The position numbers and the translations under genes were made by a program. A stretch of 64,000 nucleotides of DNA, taken from positions 5,442,501-5,506,500 of the forward strand of contig NZ_CP085636.1 in NCBI RefSeq assembly GCF_027571385.1, read 5' to 3'. Source of the stretch: Shewanella sp. MTB7 (GTDB taxonomy: Bacteria > Pseudomonadota > Gammaproteobacteria > Enterobacterales > Shewanellaceae). How positions within the stretch are numbered: the stretch's first letter is position 1; every line of letters begins with the position of its first letter. A model generated the notes under the pieces. The model did no database searches. It worked only from the letters and a program-made list of their open reading frames with translations, and had not been told where the DNA came from. Shown in pieces: positions 7,873 through 15,486 of this stretch.

Positions 7873-8220
7873 TTTAAAACCACTGTTCATTTCCCTTGTC
7901 CTACCAACGATACAACAGTGATAACCACCGCTGTTTCAAATGTGATGTCTCAGCTCTATCGTCCTGGCGTTCGTTACTACCGGATCGGTGTTGGCTTGAT
8001 TGATTTAGCCAGTACTCATAACGCTCAGTTAGATCTATTTAACCAATCAAAATCTAACCCCGCACTTATGCGTGTTTATGATGACCTTAACCAGCGTTAT
8101 GGTACCGATACTGTATTTTTAGCTGCTCAAGGAACTGAGCAGAAATGGACCATGAGAAGGGACCTACTGACTCCACAGTACACCACCAATTGGCATAGCC
8201 TCCCACAGATCAAGTGCTGA
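7873..8220 (+). pseudogene. UmuC (DNA polymerase V subunit) C-terminal fragment
   Basis: From about 7873 the frame reads FKTTVHFPCPTNDTTVITTAV, then LYRPGVRYYRIGVGLIDL, QLDLFN, a helix, FLAAQGTEQKWTMRRDLLTPQYTTNW and the stop. This is the little-finger/DUF4113 end of UmuC, the catalytic subunit of the SOS translesion polymerase. The palm and fingers (some 300 residues) are missing, and no start with a ribosome-binding site exists; the GTG at 7918 is internal. The C-terminus is intact and ends just before a copy of the 44-bp island repeat. Confidence 0.8.
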
Positions 8221-8245
8221 AAACTCTAGTGGGTAACTAGGTTAT

Positions 8246-8290
8246 GCCCCAAAGTTGGCTAGCCTTCGAATGAAGACTGATTACATTTTA
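8246..8290. repeat. Second copy of the 44-bp island repeat
   Basis: Matches 4146-4189 with about six mismatches (GCCCCAAAGTTGGCTAGCC...). The first copy precedes the ISL3 end; this one follows the umuC fragment. The pair may mark the edges of a former insertion. Confidence 0.6.
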
Positions 8291-8299
8291 TGATCTGGT

Positions 8300-8560
8300 T
8301 CATTTGAATTTTTGGTATTGGGTGAGTTCTTGAAGGTCTGCCCTTCATTGTGATCTATCGCTTGCAGCGTGCTTACGTGCAAGTAATCTCTCGGTACGCT
8401 GTAAACCCATCCATGGGCGCTCTACGATTTCATCCCTGAAATCGAAGTCCTCGAGCTCACTTACACCTGTTCATAAGTCTCTTCGATTCGGCCTTTTCGC
8501 TGGGGTGCGTAACACATTTCTGCCCCTTTATGTGTTATCTCCTGTAATTTGTCCTATGCA
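8300..8560 (+). repeat. Dispersed intergenic repeat, copy A (covarying TCCC hairpin)
   Basis: Contains the hairpin CGATTTCATCCCTGAAATCG at 8425-8444, with an eight-pair stem and TCCC loop. It is preceded by a CCCATCCATGGG palindrome and a GCTTGCAGC block, and followed by TTACACCTG and CTCTTCGATT. The same order of blocks recurs at 24640-24790 (minus) and 61890-62040 (plus). Confidence 0.7.
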
Positions 8561-8950
8561 GCACTGACCTCTTTGTAATACTTTTTCTCATCAGTCGGAA
8601 AGGTATGGGTTCCGTCTAGCTAGCGACAACCTTTTAGTTAACCAGTGCTTGTATTTTATACAGTAGTATTGGTTTTGTGCGGTTTATCTCTCAATTATGC
8701 GCAATCAGTTCACGGTTTGCTATTGAGTGAAAAGAAAAAGAGGCGTAAATTCAGTTAGATGAAAGTGTGCGTTCATGAAAAGTTCAGATAACCGGAAAGC
8801 AAAGTGTGCGACTCACTTTTCTCCCTAGGTGTATTGGATACAATCTTGAGCGTAAATGTTTAATAATCTGTTATTAATGAATTTTTCAAACTTTTTACTG
8901 TGCACGCTTTCTCAACATGGCTTGGCAAAACGCGCAAGCCGTATATACAA
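8561..8950. other. Non-coding stretch before the first gene cassette
   Basis: No credible gene. It ends with GGCTTG/CAAGCC complementarity (8921-8939), which may be the inside of a truncated attC site, and the cassette core GTTATGT at 8953-8959. Confidence 0.4.
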
Positions 8951-8971
8951 ATGTTATGTGCAAAGTCTGAT

Positions 8972-9319
8972 ATGAAGATAATCGACATATTTAAATGGAT
9001 TTTATGGCTTCCAGTGCTGGCTATAGGAGCGTTGATCGCTTTCTTTTTACAGCTACTAGAAAAGAGAATTGAACGAAGCTTCGAAGAAGTTGAAAATGTA
9101 TTGCTGGAAATGGAATCGGGAGTTGTTAGCGAAGATCTATGGGACGATTTCTTAAGTGTACCAATTTTCAATAAACAACTTGATAAAATACGAGAGAAAG
9201 TAGAGGTTCTTTGGGCGTACGATGATTTTCAAACTAAAAATGACGATGGTTACTACGTTCTTAACGAAAAGGGATTATCTGATATCAGGGAAATAATAAA
9301 TGAGCTTAGAAATACATAA
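8972..9319 (+). CDS. Integron-cassette gene: one-span membrane protein, unknown function
   Basis: 115 residues from the ATG at 8972; an in-frame ATG at 8951 overlaps the cassette core. One membrane span (IFKWILWLPVLAIGALIAFF, about residues 6-25) is followed by an acidic helical cytoplasmic domain (LLEKRIERSFEEVENVLLEM). The stop codon TAA at 9317 lies within the left core of the following attC site, exactly as in integron gene cassettes. No family is recognised; cassette genes are often of unknown function. Expression would depend on an upstream promoter, none of which is evident. Confidence 0.65.
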   Translation: MKIIDIFKWILWLPVLAIGALIAFFLQLLEKRIERSFEEVENVLLEMESGVVSEDLWDDFLSVPIFNKQLDKIREKVEVLWAYDDFQTKNDDGYYVLNEKGLSDIREIINELRNT

Positions 9320-9406
9320 CAAACAAATCATGTCGCAGCAAAGCTGCTGGAACCTCCGTTTCGGCGCTTCGCGCCTACACTGCGACCCCATATTTGGGCG
9401 TTATAC
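9314..9406 (+). repeat. attC recombination site (59-base element)
   Basis: The left core ACATAAC with CAAAT and GTCGCAG is matched on the right by CTGCGAC, ATTTG and GTTATAC, giving the imperfect palindrome with two paired arms that folds into an attC hairpin. The middle contains an extra hairpin (GGCGCTTCGCGCC). Recombination would occur at the G/TT at 9400-9402. It lies directly between two small genes, as expected for integron cassettes. Confidence 0.8.
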
Positions 9407-9418
9407 GTATAGGTGAAA

Positions 9419-9806
9419 ATGTCAGACTATAGATGGGGGCTGCTTGGCTTGCGGTAAAGGTAACTCTGCACAAGAAAAGTATTGTGAATTTTGTGGGGCA
9501 AGTTCTACTGCAACAAGTTGGGAATTAGAAGCCCATGAATTTGTGATGAATCATCTTAAAAATAACGGTGAAGAATCCAAATGTAGTTCATGTGGTTGTA
9601 CACCTCATAGAGTTAAATTTAGCGAAGACCCTTTTGTATATTTTGAATCTCGTCAGAGACCATTAATCAGAACTATGTTTGTGATCTCAACTTGCATTTC
9701 CTGCAAACTAGAGGTTAAAACAGAATATGCTGTACCAACGTTTCGAAAACTTTATCGTTGGGTTGCTGGTAAAGACATAGAAAATGAATGGTGGCTTAAA
9801 AAATAA
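9419..9806 (+). pseudogene. Integron-cassette gene: zinc-ribbon protein, apparently frameshifted at its start
   Basis: From 9441 the frame encodes CLACGKGN, KYCEFCGASS, CSSCGCTPHR and CISCKLEV: an N-terminal double-CxxC zinc ribbon and a second four-Cys site, ending YRWVAGKDIENEWWLKK. The natural start is the ATG at 9419, right after the cassette core. It encodes MSDYRWG, but the run of five G at 9435-9439 puts it out of frame; with four G the two parts join perfectly. As written, only a TTG at 9444 could start and the first Cys of the ribbon would be lost. A sequencing error in the G run is also possible. Confidence 0.6.
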
Positions 9807-9815
9807 ATACGTATA

Positions 9816-9890
9816 ATCGGGTAGCCGGAGGTGTCTAGCCTCCAGCCCCACACCACCCTGCATGCGGCTCCGCACACGACTAAATGGATT
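9816..9890 (-). ncRNA. Possible group II intron 3' end (domains V-VI)
   Basis: On the minus strand, GTGTGCGGAGCCGCATGC leads into GGGTGGTGTGGGG and a strong hairpin (GGAGG/CCTCC). The sequence ends GGCTACCCGAT, with an A seven bases from the end in the place of the branch-point. The end falls exactly at the cassette core-like TATACG. Group II introns that insert beside attC sites are known. No reverse transcriptase gene remains. This is pattern memory, not proof. Confidence 0.4.
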
Positions 9891-10415
9891 TATGAGGTAG
9901 GGCGAAGCAGGATGCCAGAGCCGAGGGCGGTTCATTTAGAACGCCTAGCCTAAACTTTCTGGTTAGGGTAATGAACTGCGATCCATCCATCTCTTAGTGA
10001 ATATAATCCTGCTTTCTTAAGATAGTCATTAGTAATGATAATGTGAGTCGCATAGTTTAGAGCCTTAGCACTAACACACTATGTCCAGGAACGTTTTAGA
10101 CCGATCGCCTTAAAACGTTTTTGCCCCTTTATGAGTCATTGGCGATATGTAGCGCAGATTTTCAACAAAGCAATTGACCTACTTTTACTAATCCATAAAT
10201 GGCACTTACTGATCACTTTCGGTAGACATCTATATCAATGCGCACATTTTTGATTAAGTATGCTCGTTCTATCAACAACACTCTGCTAGAGTGCTTATGA
10301 ATCAATGGCTTTGCTAAAGCACGGCTTAGATGATTGGTATAATAAATGTGCATGCGTGTTTTGAGAAATACGCGAAATGCGAACTATACAATGATTCAGT
10401 GTATAAGGAAGTATC
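9891..10415. other. Island non-coding stretch with a palindrome
   Basis: No gene seen over about 500 bases. ACGTTTTA at 10091-10098 pairs with TAAAACGT at 10111-10118, followed by a T run, so it could terminate transcription. A related palindrome with compensating bases lies at 12825-12850. A block TGCCCCTTTATG here also occurs near 8521. Confidence 0.5.
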
Positions 10416-11321
10416 GTGCAAGTAGTAGATATCAGGGAATATGAAGAAGAGTTTGTTCTGCACTTTGGGGGCGAACGAAAAAAAATAAATGCTTATACAT
10501 TAGCATCTACGTTAGTTTCACTTGCTGATGCTATTAAAGAAGCCAGTTCAATTATTAATCCTGGCTATGAAGTCGAAGTTTTGGTGGAGGCTTTTGGAGA
10601 AGGAAGTTTCCGAGCTAAAGTTAAAACTGCATACAAAGGTCTTCAAAATTTATTCAACTCTAACCGTTTAGAAGCGATTGCTATTGGAATAATCACTTCT
10701 TTTATTTACCAACACACCTTAGCCCCAGACACTGAAGTTAAAGTTATAGTTAACGATACTCAAGTAATTATCCAACAGGGTGATAAACAAATTATTGTGC
10801 CTAAAACGGTTTATGAGGCACAGAAAGAAGTAGAGAAATCTGAAAAGTTCAGAACTAGTATATCCAAAACTTTTGAGGCTGTTGAGAAAGATAATAATAT
10901 AACTAGTTTTGGATTCACTAAAAATATTGATGACAAAACTCCCGATATCTTAATACCAAGAAAGTACTTTTCATTATTATCACAACCAATAGAAATTGAA
11001 GAGCCTCAACGAGAAATTCGAGAAGTAGCAGAACTGCAAATAAAAAGAGCAATACTTGAGCGTACAAAACGAAAATGGGAATTTATTTGGCGCGGAATTA
11101 AAATTTCTGCACCTGTATTATGTGAAAACTTTTATAATGACTTTTTCTCCCATAAAATCACAGTTGCACCTGGTGACTCTCTAGAAGCGGTGTTGAAAAT
11201 CTATCAATCTAGAGATGAAGATACTGGAATATATACAAATTCAAAATATGAAGTTATCTCTGTTCATAAACACATCCCGAGAAATATGCAAACTGAGTTA
11301 GACGTAGATGTAGTGACATAG
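10416..11321 (+). CDS. Unknown 301-residue protein
   Basis: GTG start with AAGGA ten bases upstream. The N-terminal 75 residues form a mixed alpha/beta region (YTLASTLVSLADAIKEASSIINPG, then EVLVEAFGEGSFRAKVK). A moderately hydrophobic helix (LEAIAIGIITSFIYQHTLA, about 90-108) and a short beta-rich part follow (VKVIVNDTQVIIQQGDKQIIV). The C-terminal half is charged, with KRKWEFIWRGIKISAPV. It lacks a signal peptide. The gene is AT-rich, stands alone in the island and is complete, while its neighbours are fragments. I cannot name a family; a defence or stress function is possible for an island gene, but nothing in the sequence proves it. Confidence 0.6.
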   Translation: MQVVDIREYEEEFVLHFGGERKKINAYTLASTLVSLADAIKEASSIINPGYEVEVLVEAFGEGSFRAKVKTAYKGLQNLFNSNRLEAIAIGIITSFIYQHTLAPDTEVKVIVNDTQVIIQQGDKQIIVPKTVYEAQKEVEKSEKFRTSISKTFEAVEKDNNITSFGFTKNIDDKTPDILIPRKYFSLLSQPIEIEEPQREIREVAELQIKRAILERTKRKWEFIWRGIKISAPVLCENFYNDFFSHKITVAPGDSLEAVLKIYQSRDEDTGIYTNSKYEVISVHKHIPRNMQTELDVDVVT

Positions 11322-11489
11322 TTAATTTGGCCAACTGATTAAAGGTGATATGATCACTTCAGGAACAACATATTGTTGGTGTTGATATCGACGAGAGTGA
11401 TAAAGGGGTCGGAGCGAATTAGGGATCTAAGATACTTTTTCTCATCTGAGTCACCCGCATTAGAGCAAACAATCTATCTCGTTAATAAG
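11322..11489. other. Short non-coding stretch before the IS110-family element
   Basis: No gene. GATAAAGGGGTCGGAGCG near 11399 resembles sequence found near REP-type transposase genes, and ATACTTTTTCTCATC recurs from 8578. Nothing further can be said. Confidence 0.3.
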
Positions 11490-11544
11490 ATGGTACGCCC
11501 CAACCTAGTGTTAAACTCCAGTTTGTCTGGTTAACAAATAAGAG

Positions 11545-12570
11545 GTGATCATCATGTCTAACTTTCGCGTTATAGGGATTGATTTAGGTAAAAGCACATT
11601 TCATCTTATTGCTCATGACTATGCCGGGAGGGAAGTGCTTCGTAAGAAATTAACCAGACCGAGGCTGATTCAATTTTTATCCATTCAAGAGCCAACCATC
11701 ATTGCAATGGAAGCCTGTGGTGGCTGCCATTGGCTTGCTAGAAAATGTGAGTCATATGGTCATCAAGTTAAATTGATCCCCGCTCAATATGTAAAACCTT
11801 ACGTTAAAACTCACAAAAATGACTTCATTGATGCAGATGCCATTGCTGAAGCGGCAATGAGGCCCAGCATGAGATTCACATCACCAAAAAGTGAAACCGC
11901 ACAAGTCGCCACTGTCATTCGTCGTATACGTTCGGGCTACATCAAAGAAAGAACTGCCAGCATGAATAGAATTGGCTCTATGTTGCTTGAGTTTGGTATG
12001 AGCTTTCCTAGAGGCCATGCCCATATGAAAAAGCTGTTCCAATGGCTAGCAGATAAAGGTGAACCGATCCCTTTAACATTGATGGTCGAGTTGCAGGAGT
12101 TACATGAATACTACAAACATCTGAACGAATTAATAAAAAAACAAGATAAGAAATTGCAGTTGTTACTTAATGAAAACCCATTAATGCAGTTACTACAGTC
12201 AATACCTGGTGTAGGGCCAATGACAGCTGCTTGTTGCTTATCAAATGTAGGGAACGCATCAGATTTTAAGAATGGCCGAAATTTTGCTGCTTGGATTGGT
12301 CTGGTTCCGTTTCAATACTCCACAGGGGGAAAGACAAGAATGCTTGGCATTTCTAAACGGGGTAATAAAGAACTGCGAGAATTGTTTGTTGATGCCGCAC
12401 GAGTCATTGTGTCAAGGCCTGAGACATCTGAACGGTATTTTGGTCATTGGTTAACAGAGTTAAGAATGAGGAAACCGTTCAATGTTGCGGTTGTCGCATT
12501 AGCAAATAAATTAGCGCGTATAGCTTGGTCAGTAATGACAAGCCAGAAAGCGTTTGAGTTAAGAGTTTAA
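11545..12570 (+). CDS. IS110-family transposase
   Basis: 341 residues; the ATG at 11545 or 11554 (MSNFRVIGIDLGKS) is likely, with AGAGGTGATC upstream. The N-terminal RuvC-like DEDD domain shows Asp in GIDLGKSTFHL, Glu in IAMEACGGCHWLA and the two Asp of NDFIDADAIAEAA. A helical linker (165-215) follows. The C-terminal Tnp_20 domain has SIPGVGPMTAACCL, FAAWIGLVPFQYSTGGK with the catalytic Ser, and LGISKRGNKELRELF. Every key residue is present, so the enzyme may be active. Members of this family use a non-coding RNA to choose the target. Confidence 0.92.
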   Translation: MIIMSNFRVIGIDLGKSTFHLIAHDYAGREVLRKKLTRPRLIQFLSIQEPTIIAMEACGGCHWLARKCESYGHQVKLIPAQYVKPYVKTHKNDFIDADAIAEAAMRPSMRFTSPKSETAQVATVIRRIRSGYIKERTASMNRIGSMLLEFGMSFPRGHAHMKKLFQWLADKGEPIPLTLMVELQELHEYYKHLNELIKKQDKKLQLLLNENPLMQLLQSIPGVGPMTAACCLSNVGNASDFKNGRNFAAWIGLVPFQYSTGGKTRMLGISKRGNKELRELFVDAARVIVSRPETSERYFGHWLTELRMRKPFNVAVVALANKLARIAWSVMTSQKAFELRV

Positions 12571-12796
12571 ATCGAGTTACTACCGAGTTTGCAGATGATA
12601 AAAATAGATGACAAAACGGTTAGACCACCAGATTGAAGACCTGATGGACAGAACAGCAATTAATATGCTTTCTCGTTTTTGAGGACAATCTGGCGCGGAT
12701 CTCATCGTAGAGCTGGGACTAATGAAGGTCTCAATAGACTCTGAATACATTAGCGCAAACCAACTCCTGTTATCTTGCTTTATTATTTGCAATAAC
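12571..12796 (+). ncRNA. Candidate guide (bridge/seek) RNA region of the IS1111-type element
   Basis: In IS1111-type elements the target-choosing RNA comes from the non-coding DNA downstream of the transposase. Here 226 bases between the stop codon and the right inverted repeat carry no gene, while the left leader is too short to hold such an RNA. I have not folded it; assignment is by position only. Confidence 0.35.
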
Positions 12797-12808
12797 GGGG
12801 CGTACCAT

Positions 12809-13248
12809 ACATTCTGTCCAGTTACGTCTTAGAGCGATCACTCTAAGACGCGTGTTCACCAAGGAACTTTGTCGTGCAACGGTAAAAGAATCCACTTTTG
12901 GATTTAGGATCCAATTCAATTTATCTTTCAGTTTAAAAATTCGCTAAGACTCTGTTTTTAATTAATTATATACTCTCAACTTACATTGCTTAAATTAGAT
13001 AAACTCCACGTAATCGAGACAAAACCCAGTGTATATGCGGGTTTCACGGCTTCCCCTCCCTTCCTTTCGCATCAATAAAACTGAAAAAAACTGCGATCCT
13101 TTCAGATCTCCGATCCTTGCAAAGACCTTGTAGCGGCGCGGGCTAGAGATATGAACTGTAGTAATAGAAAACTGAAAAAAAATGGCAACAAAAAGCCCGC
13201 AGGAGGGTGAGGAAGAGTGCGGATTCCGTGGCGTGAGTTATCTATTCT
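12809..13248. other. Right end of the island, non-coding
   Basis: No gene. CGTCTTAGAG (12825-12834) and CTCTAAGACG (12841-12850) form a perfect ten-pair palindrome. A GC-rich hairpin-like stretch around 13125-13205 (AAAGCCCGCAGGAGGG) precedes the right attachment site. Confidence 0.5.
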
Positions 13249-13266
13249 GGTCCAATCGAGCATAGG
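13249..13266. repeat. Right attachment site (attR) of the dusA island
   Basis: Exact copy of the 18 bases at 2596-2613. It lies within a leftover piece of dusA coding sequence on the minus strand. Confidence 0.85.
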
Positions 13267-13312
13267 AGCGATCGAAAAGGTACGGTTGAGGGGGCTTGAT
13301 AGCGGGTTTCAT
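13249..13312 (-). pseudogene. Stub of the original dusA 5' end
   Basis: Reading the minus strand from the ATG at 13312, the codons give MKPAIKP, then one extra C in a run of five, then [14 protein letters not shown], the conserved DusA start. So the displaced 5' end keeps the family sequence but has acquired a +1 frameshift in the C run, as expected for DNA no longer under selection. It joins the island at the attR repeat. It shows that dusA originally read across this point from a promoter near 13320-13480. Confidence 0.8.
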
Positions 13313-13499
13313 GATTTGAGACGACATACGAGCAACCAATAAATAAACAGGGTAAAACGAACATAGCCGCGCATTTTACACTGACAAAATTCAATTTTAA
13401 AGCTGTACTCTAGTTCAAAATAGCCTAATCTTTATTAGAGTAGCTTTACAAAGGCTAAATCAGCTCAATATCATTTTCAGTCTGGGGGAAAGTAAGTAT

Positions 13500-13964
13500 A
13501 TGAATGTTAATTTTATTAACCCTTTTCTTGAGTCGTTAATTAACGTCATCTCGACCATGGCTAGTATGGAGTTAACTCCAGGTAAACCTGGGATCAAGAA
13601 AAATAATCTCGCCAAAGGAGATGTATCCGGCCTTATAGGTATGGTAGGACCACAAACCAAAGGCTCACTCTCCATCACCTTCGAACAGAAGTTAATCTTG
13701 GAAATTATGCAAAACATGCTGGGGGAAAATCCCGGAATCATCAACGAGGAGATCACAGATCTTGTCGGTGAGATCACGAATATGGTAACAGGTGGTGCTA
13801 AAAATAAACTCGGAGATAAAGGTTATGAATTTGATATGGCGACTCCAGTCGTGGTCTCGGGAGCAGGACACAGCATATCTCATAAAGCCAATGGTAAAAA
13901 AATTATCATGCCTTTTACTAGTTCACATGGGAGTGCTTTTATCGAAATCTGTTTCGAAGACTAA
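13500..13964 (+). CDS. CheX-like chemotaxis phosphatase-fold protein
   Basis: 154 residues, ATG with GGGGGAAAG upstream. The order of NPFLESLINVISTMASMEL, a beta hairpin, VSGLIGMVGPQTKGSLSITFE, a helix with MQNMLGE, and ITDLVGEITNMVTGGAKNKL is the CheX/CheC fold. The Glu and Asn of the E-I-x-N catalytic helix (GEITNMV) that dephosphorylates CheY-P are present. No other chemotaxis gene is nearby. It was the chromosomal neighbour of dusA before the island entered, divergently placed. Confidence 0.8.
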   Translation: MNVNFINPFLESLINVISTMASMELTPGKPGIKKNNLAKGDVSGLIGMVGPQTKGSLSITFEQKLILEIMQNMLGENPGIINEEITDLVGEITNMVTGGAKNKLGDKGYEFDMATPVVVSGAGHSISHKANGKKIIMPFTSSHGSAFIEICFED

Positions 13965-14055
13965 TCCAAATCTAGACACTAAATCGAAAGCCGATCCTCT
14001 ATCACCCAATAAAACATTGCCAAAGTGGTATCAATCGACCGCTGCAAAGAAACAA

Positions 14056-15402
14056 TTAAAATGGTTGATTGACCATGACCCAAAATTGACGTTCAGCACC
14101 GCTATAAGCAAACTCAGTCCTTACCACCACACCTTCGACCTCAAAACGCATACCGGCACCTAAGGTCCACTTCATGTCTTGATGCAGTTCACTAAAGCTA
14201 AACTCATCACTCACTTGACCCGTTTCAGCAAACACCACCCATTGCCACCAAGGCACATTGTAAAGATTGAAGACAGGGAGTGATTGAAGTGGCTGCCACT
14301 TAGGTTGCATCCTATACTCAGCCGAATAAAGTATGGCACTGCGGCCTACAAATTGATGACTCGAATATCCACGCAAGCTATCAAACCCACCTAAACTGAT
14401 CCCAGCAAAAGAGGGTGGCCTATGATAATCTCCAGAAGCTTTATCTTCATCGTTCCAGGTCGGAGTATCGGCCACATAAAGATTAAGCGCCAACGTTTGC
14501 TGATTGAACCAGCTATTTTCTCCAAGGGATAGAAAAGCACTCTGTTCAAACTCCCAAGTAGTCCAACTCTCCCGACCAGCCTTGTTGTTATCTCCTGAAA
14601 CACTAGCACCAAAATCACGACTGAACGTTAAACTCGTACGGCCACCGTTATGGCTATTTTTGCCATTATCACGATTATCCCAATCCAGTTTAAGCTTTAA
14701 CCCTTGCGCTTTAGTGGGTAGCTCATCAAAGCCCATAAGTTCACGAGTCTTAATAAACGGTGTTAAGGTTACACTCGATACCCCAGACTCTCTGGGATCC
14801 CAACTAATATTCTTTCTCACCGGGATCAGGCTTCTGGCTGCACCTTGTGAGCCCCTTCCCCAAGGTAGAACATACTTTATATGAAGTCTCGCATATGTCT
14901 CATCGCCGACGGTTATAACCTTGTCTGTCGGGACTCCTACTTTACTATTAACACCTTGCGTACCTTCGGTAGCAGAAGGAATAAAATAAACGCCTTGCTT
15001 GTAATTAGCACGATAATATTCCCCTGAAAACAACCATTGATCGAGTTTAGGGAGTTGATAATTATTGATACCAAGGTAAGTAAGCCAGCTATCATTCTTG
15101 CTATAAAGACCAATACCAAACAACGATGCTTGGGCTTGACCTGCATGTTTTAGCACGCCAGCGGCGCCTATTGTGGCACTTAAGTTTTCCGTCGAAAAAA
15201 TGAAAGGAACGGCAACAAAGTCAGCTTTATAGTCACGATGAGTTGTACTTTTTGAAGGAGTGGCCTCTATCGCGGTAGAGCTAAGCATTTCATCAGCATC
15301 GATAAGATTGGCTTCAGTAGCGCTAGCTGCTATGAGGTTAAAGGTACAATAAAGTATTAATATAATTCGATAACTTGTGGTTCTTTTCAGCAAACTTTCC
15401 AC
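14056..15402 (-). CDS. Outer-membrane beta-barrel protein of the BamA/TamA surface-antigen type
   Basis: 448 residues. A signal-like N-terminus (SYRIILILYCTFNLIAASA, cleavage near 30) and a short linker are followed by about 350 residues of alternating aromatic strands. The pattern LKLDWDNRDNGKNSHNGGRTSL, the SLGGFDSLRGYSSHQFVG turn (close to the VRGF/Y loop of the family), YSAEYR and the end AGAERQFWVMVNQPF with a terminal Phe are those of the D15/BamA C-terminal barrel. No POTRA domains are present, so it is a barrel-only relative of unknown cargo. It lies alone on the minus strand between cheX-like and alr. Confidence 0.75.
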   Translation of the reverse strand: MESLLKRTTSYRIILILYCTFNLIAASATEANLIDADEMLSSTAIEATPSKSTTHRDYKADFVAVPFIFSTENLSATIGAAGVLKHAGQAQASLFGIGLYSKNDSWLTYLGINNYQLPKLDQWLFSGEYYRANYKQGVYFIPSATEGTQGVNSKVGVPTDKVITVGDETYARLHIKYVLPWGRGSQGAARSLIPVRKNISWDPRESGVSSVTLTPFIKTRELMGFDELPTKAQGLKLKLDWDNRDNGKNSHNGGRTSLTFSRDFGASVSGDNNKAGRESWTTWEFEQSAFLSLGENSWFNQQTLALNLYVADTPTWNDEDKASGDYHRPPSFAGISLGGFDSLRGYSSHQFVGRSAILYSAEYRMQPKWQPLQSLPVFNLYNVPWWQWVVFAETGQVSDEFSFSELHQDMKWTLGAGMRFEVEGVVVRTEFAYSGAERQFWVMVNQPF

Positions 15403-15486
15403 CTAAAACAATGAGCATAAACTCATAAGGTTGATATAAATATATTCAGTTTATCTCTTTGATAAAATACAAAGCTTGAGAGTCTA

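Larger units (their letters stand above)
11490..12808 (+). mobile_element. IS110-family insertion sequence (IS1111 subgroup type)
   Basis: Perfect 12-bp inverted repeats ATGGTACGCCCC (11490-11501) and GGGGCGTACCAT (12797-12808) flank an intact transposase gene. Inverted repeats near the ends, a short left leader of about 43 bases and a long non-coding right end of about 226 bases fit the IS1111 subgroup. It looks intact. Confidence 0.8.
2596..13266. mobile_element. Genomic island integrated in dusA
   Basis: The span is bounded by exact 18-bp repeats. The left copy is in the functional dusA; the right copy is in a stub of the original dusA 5' end. A tyrosine integrase sits at the left end. 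The contents are a patchwork: ISL3 and endonuclease fragments, an AT-rich secreted-protein cluster, a umuC fragment, two integron cassettes, possible intron remnants, an unknown gene and an IS110-family element. No replication, packaging or conjugation genes are visible, so it is probably a decayed or non-autonomous element. Confidence 0.8.

Noticed and set aside
8860..9171. Minus-strand 103-codon frame opposite the first cassette gene
   Set aside because: It is antisense to the cassette gene, which has the correct attC arrangement.
9708..9935. Minus-strand open frame of 75 codons
   Set aside because: It runs through the end of the zinc-ribbon gene and the intron-like hairpins; no ribosome-binding site and no family.
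2596..13266. Complete prophage or conjugative element
   Set aside because: No capsid, tail, terminase, replication or transfer genes could be recognised; only an integrase and unrelated fragments.
13792..14163. Plus-strand frame between cheX-like and the barrel gene
   Set aside because: It overlaps both neighbours in other frames and has no start signal; the neighbours have clear families.
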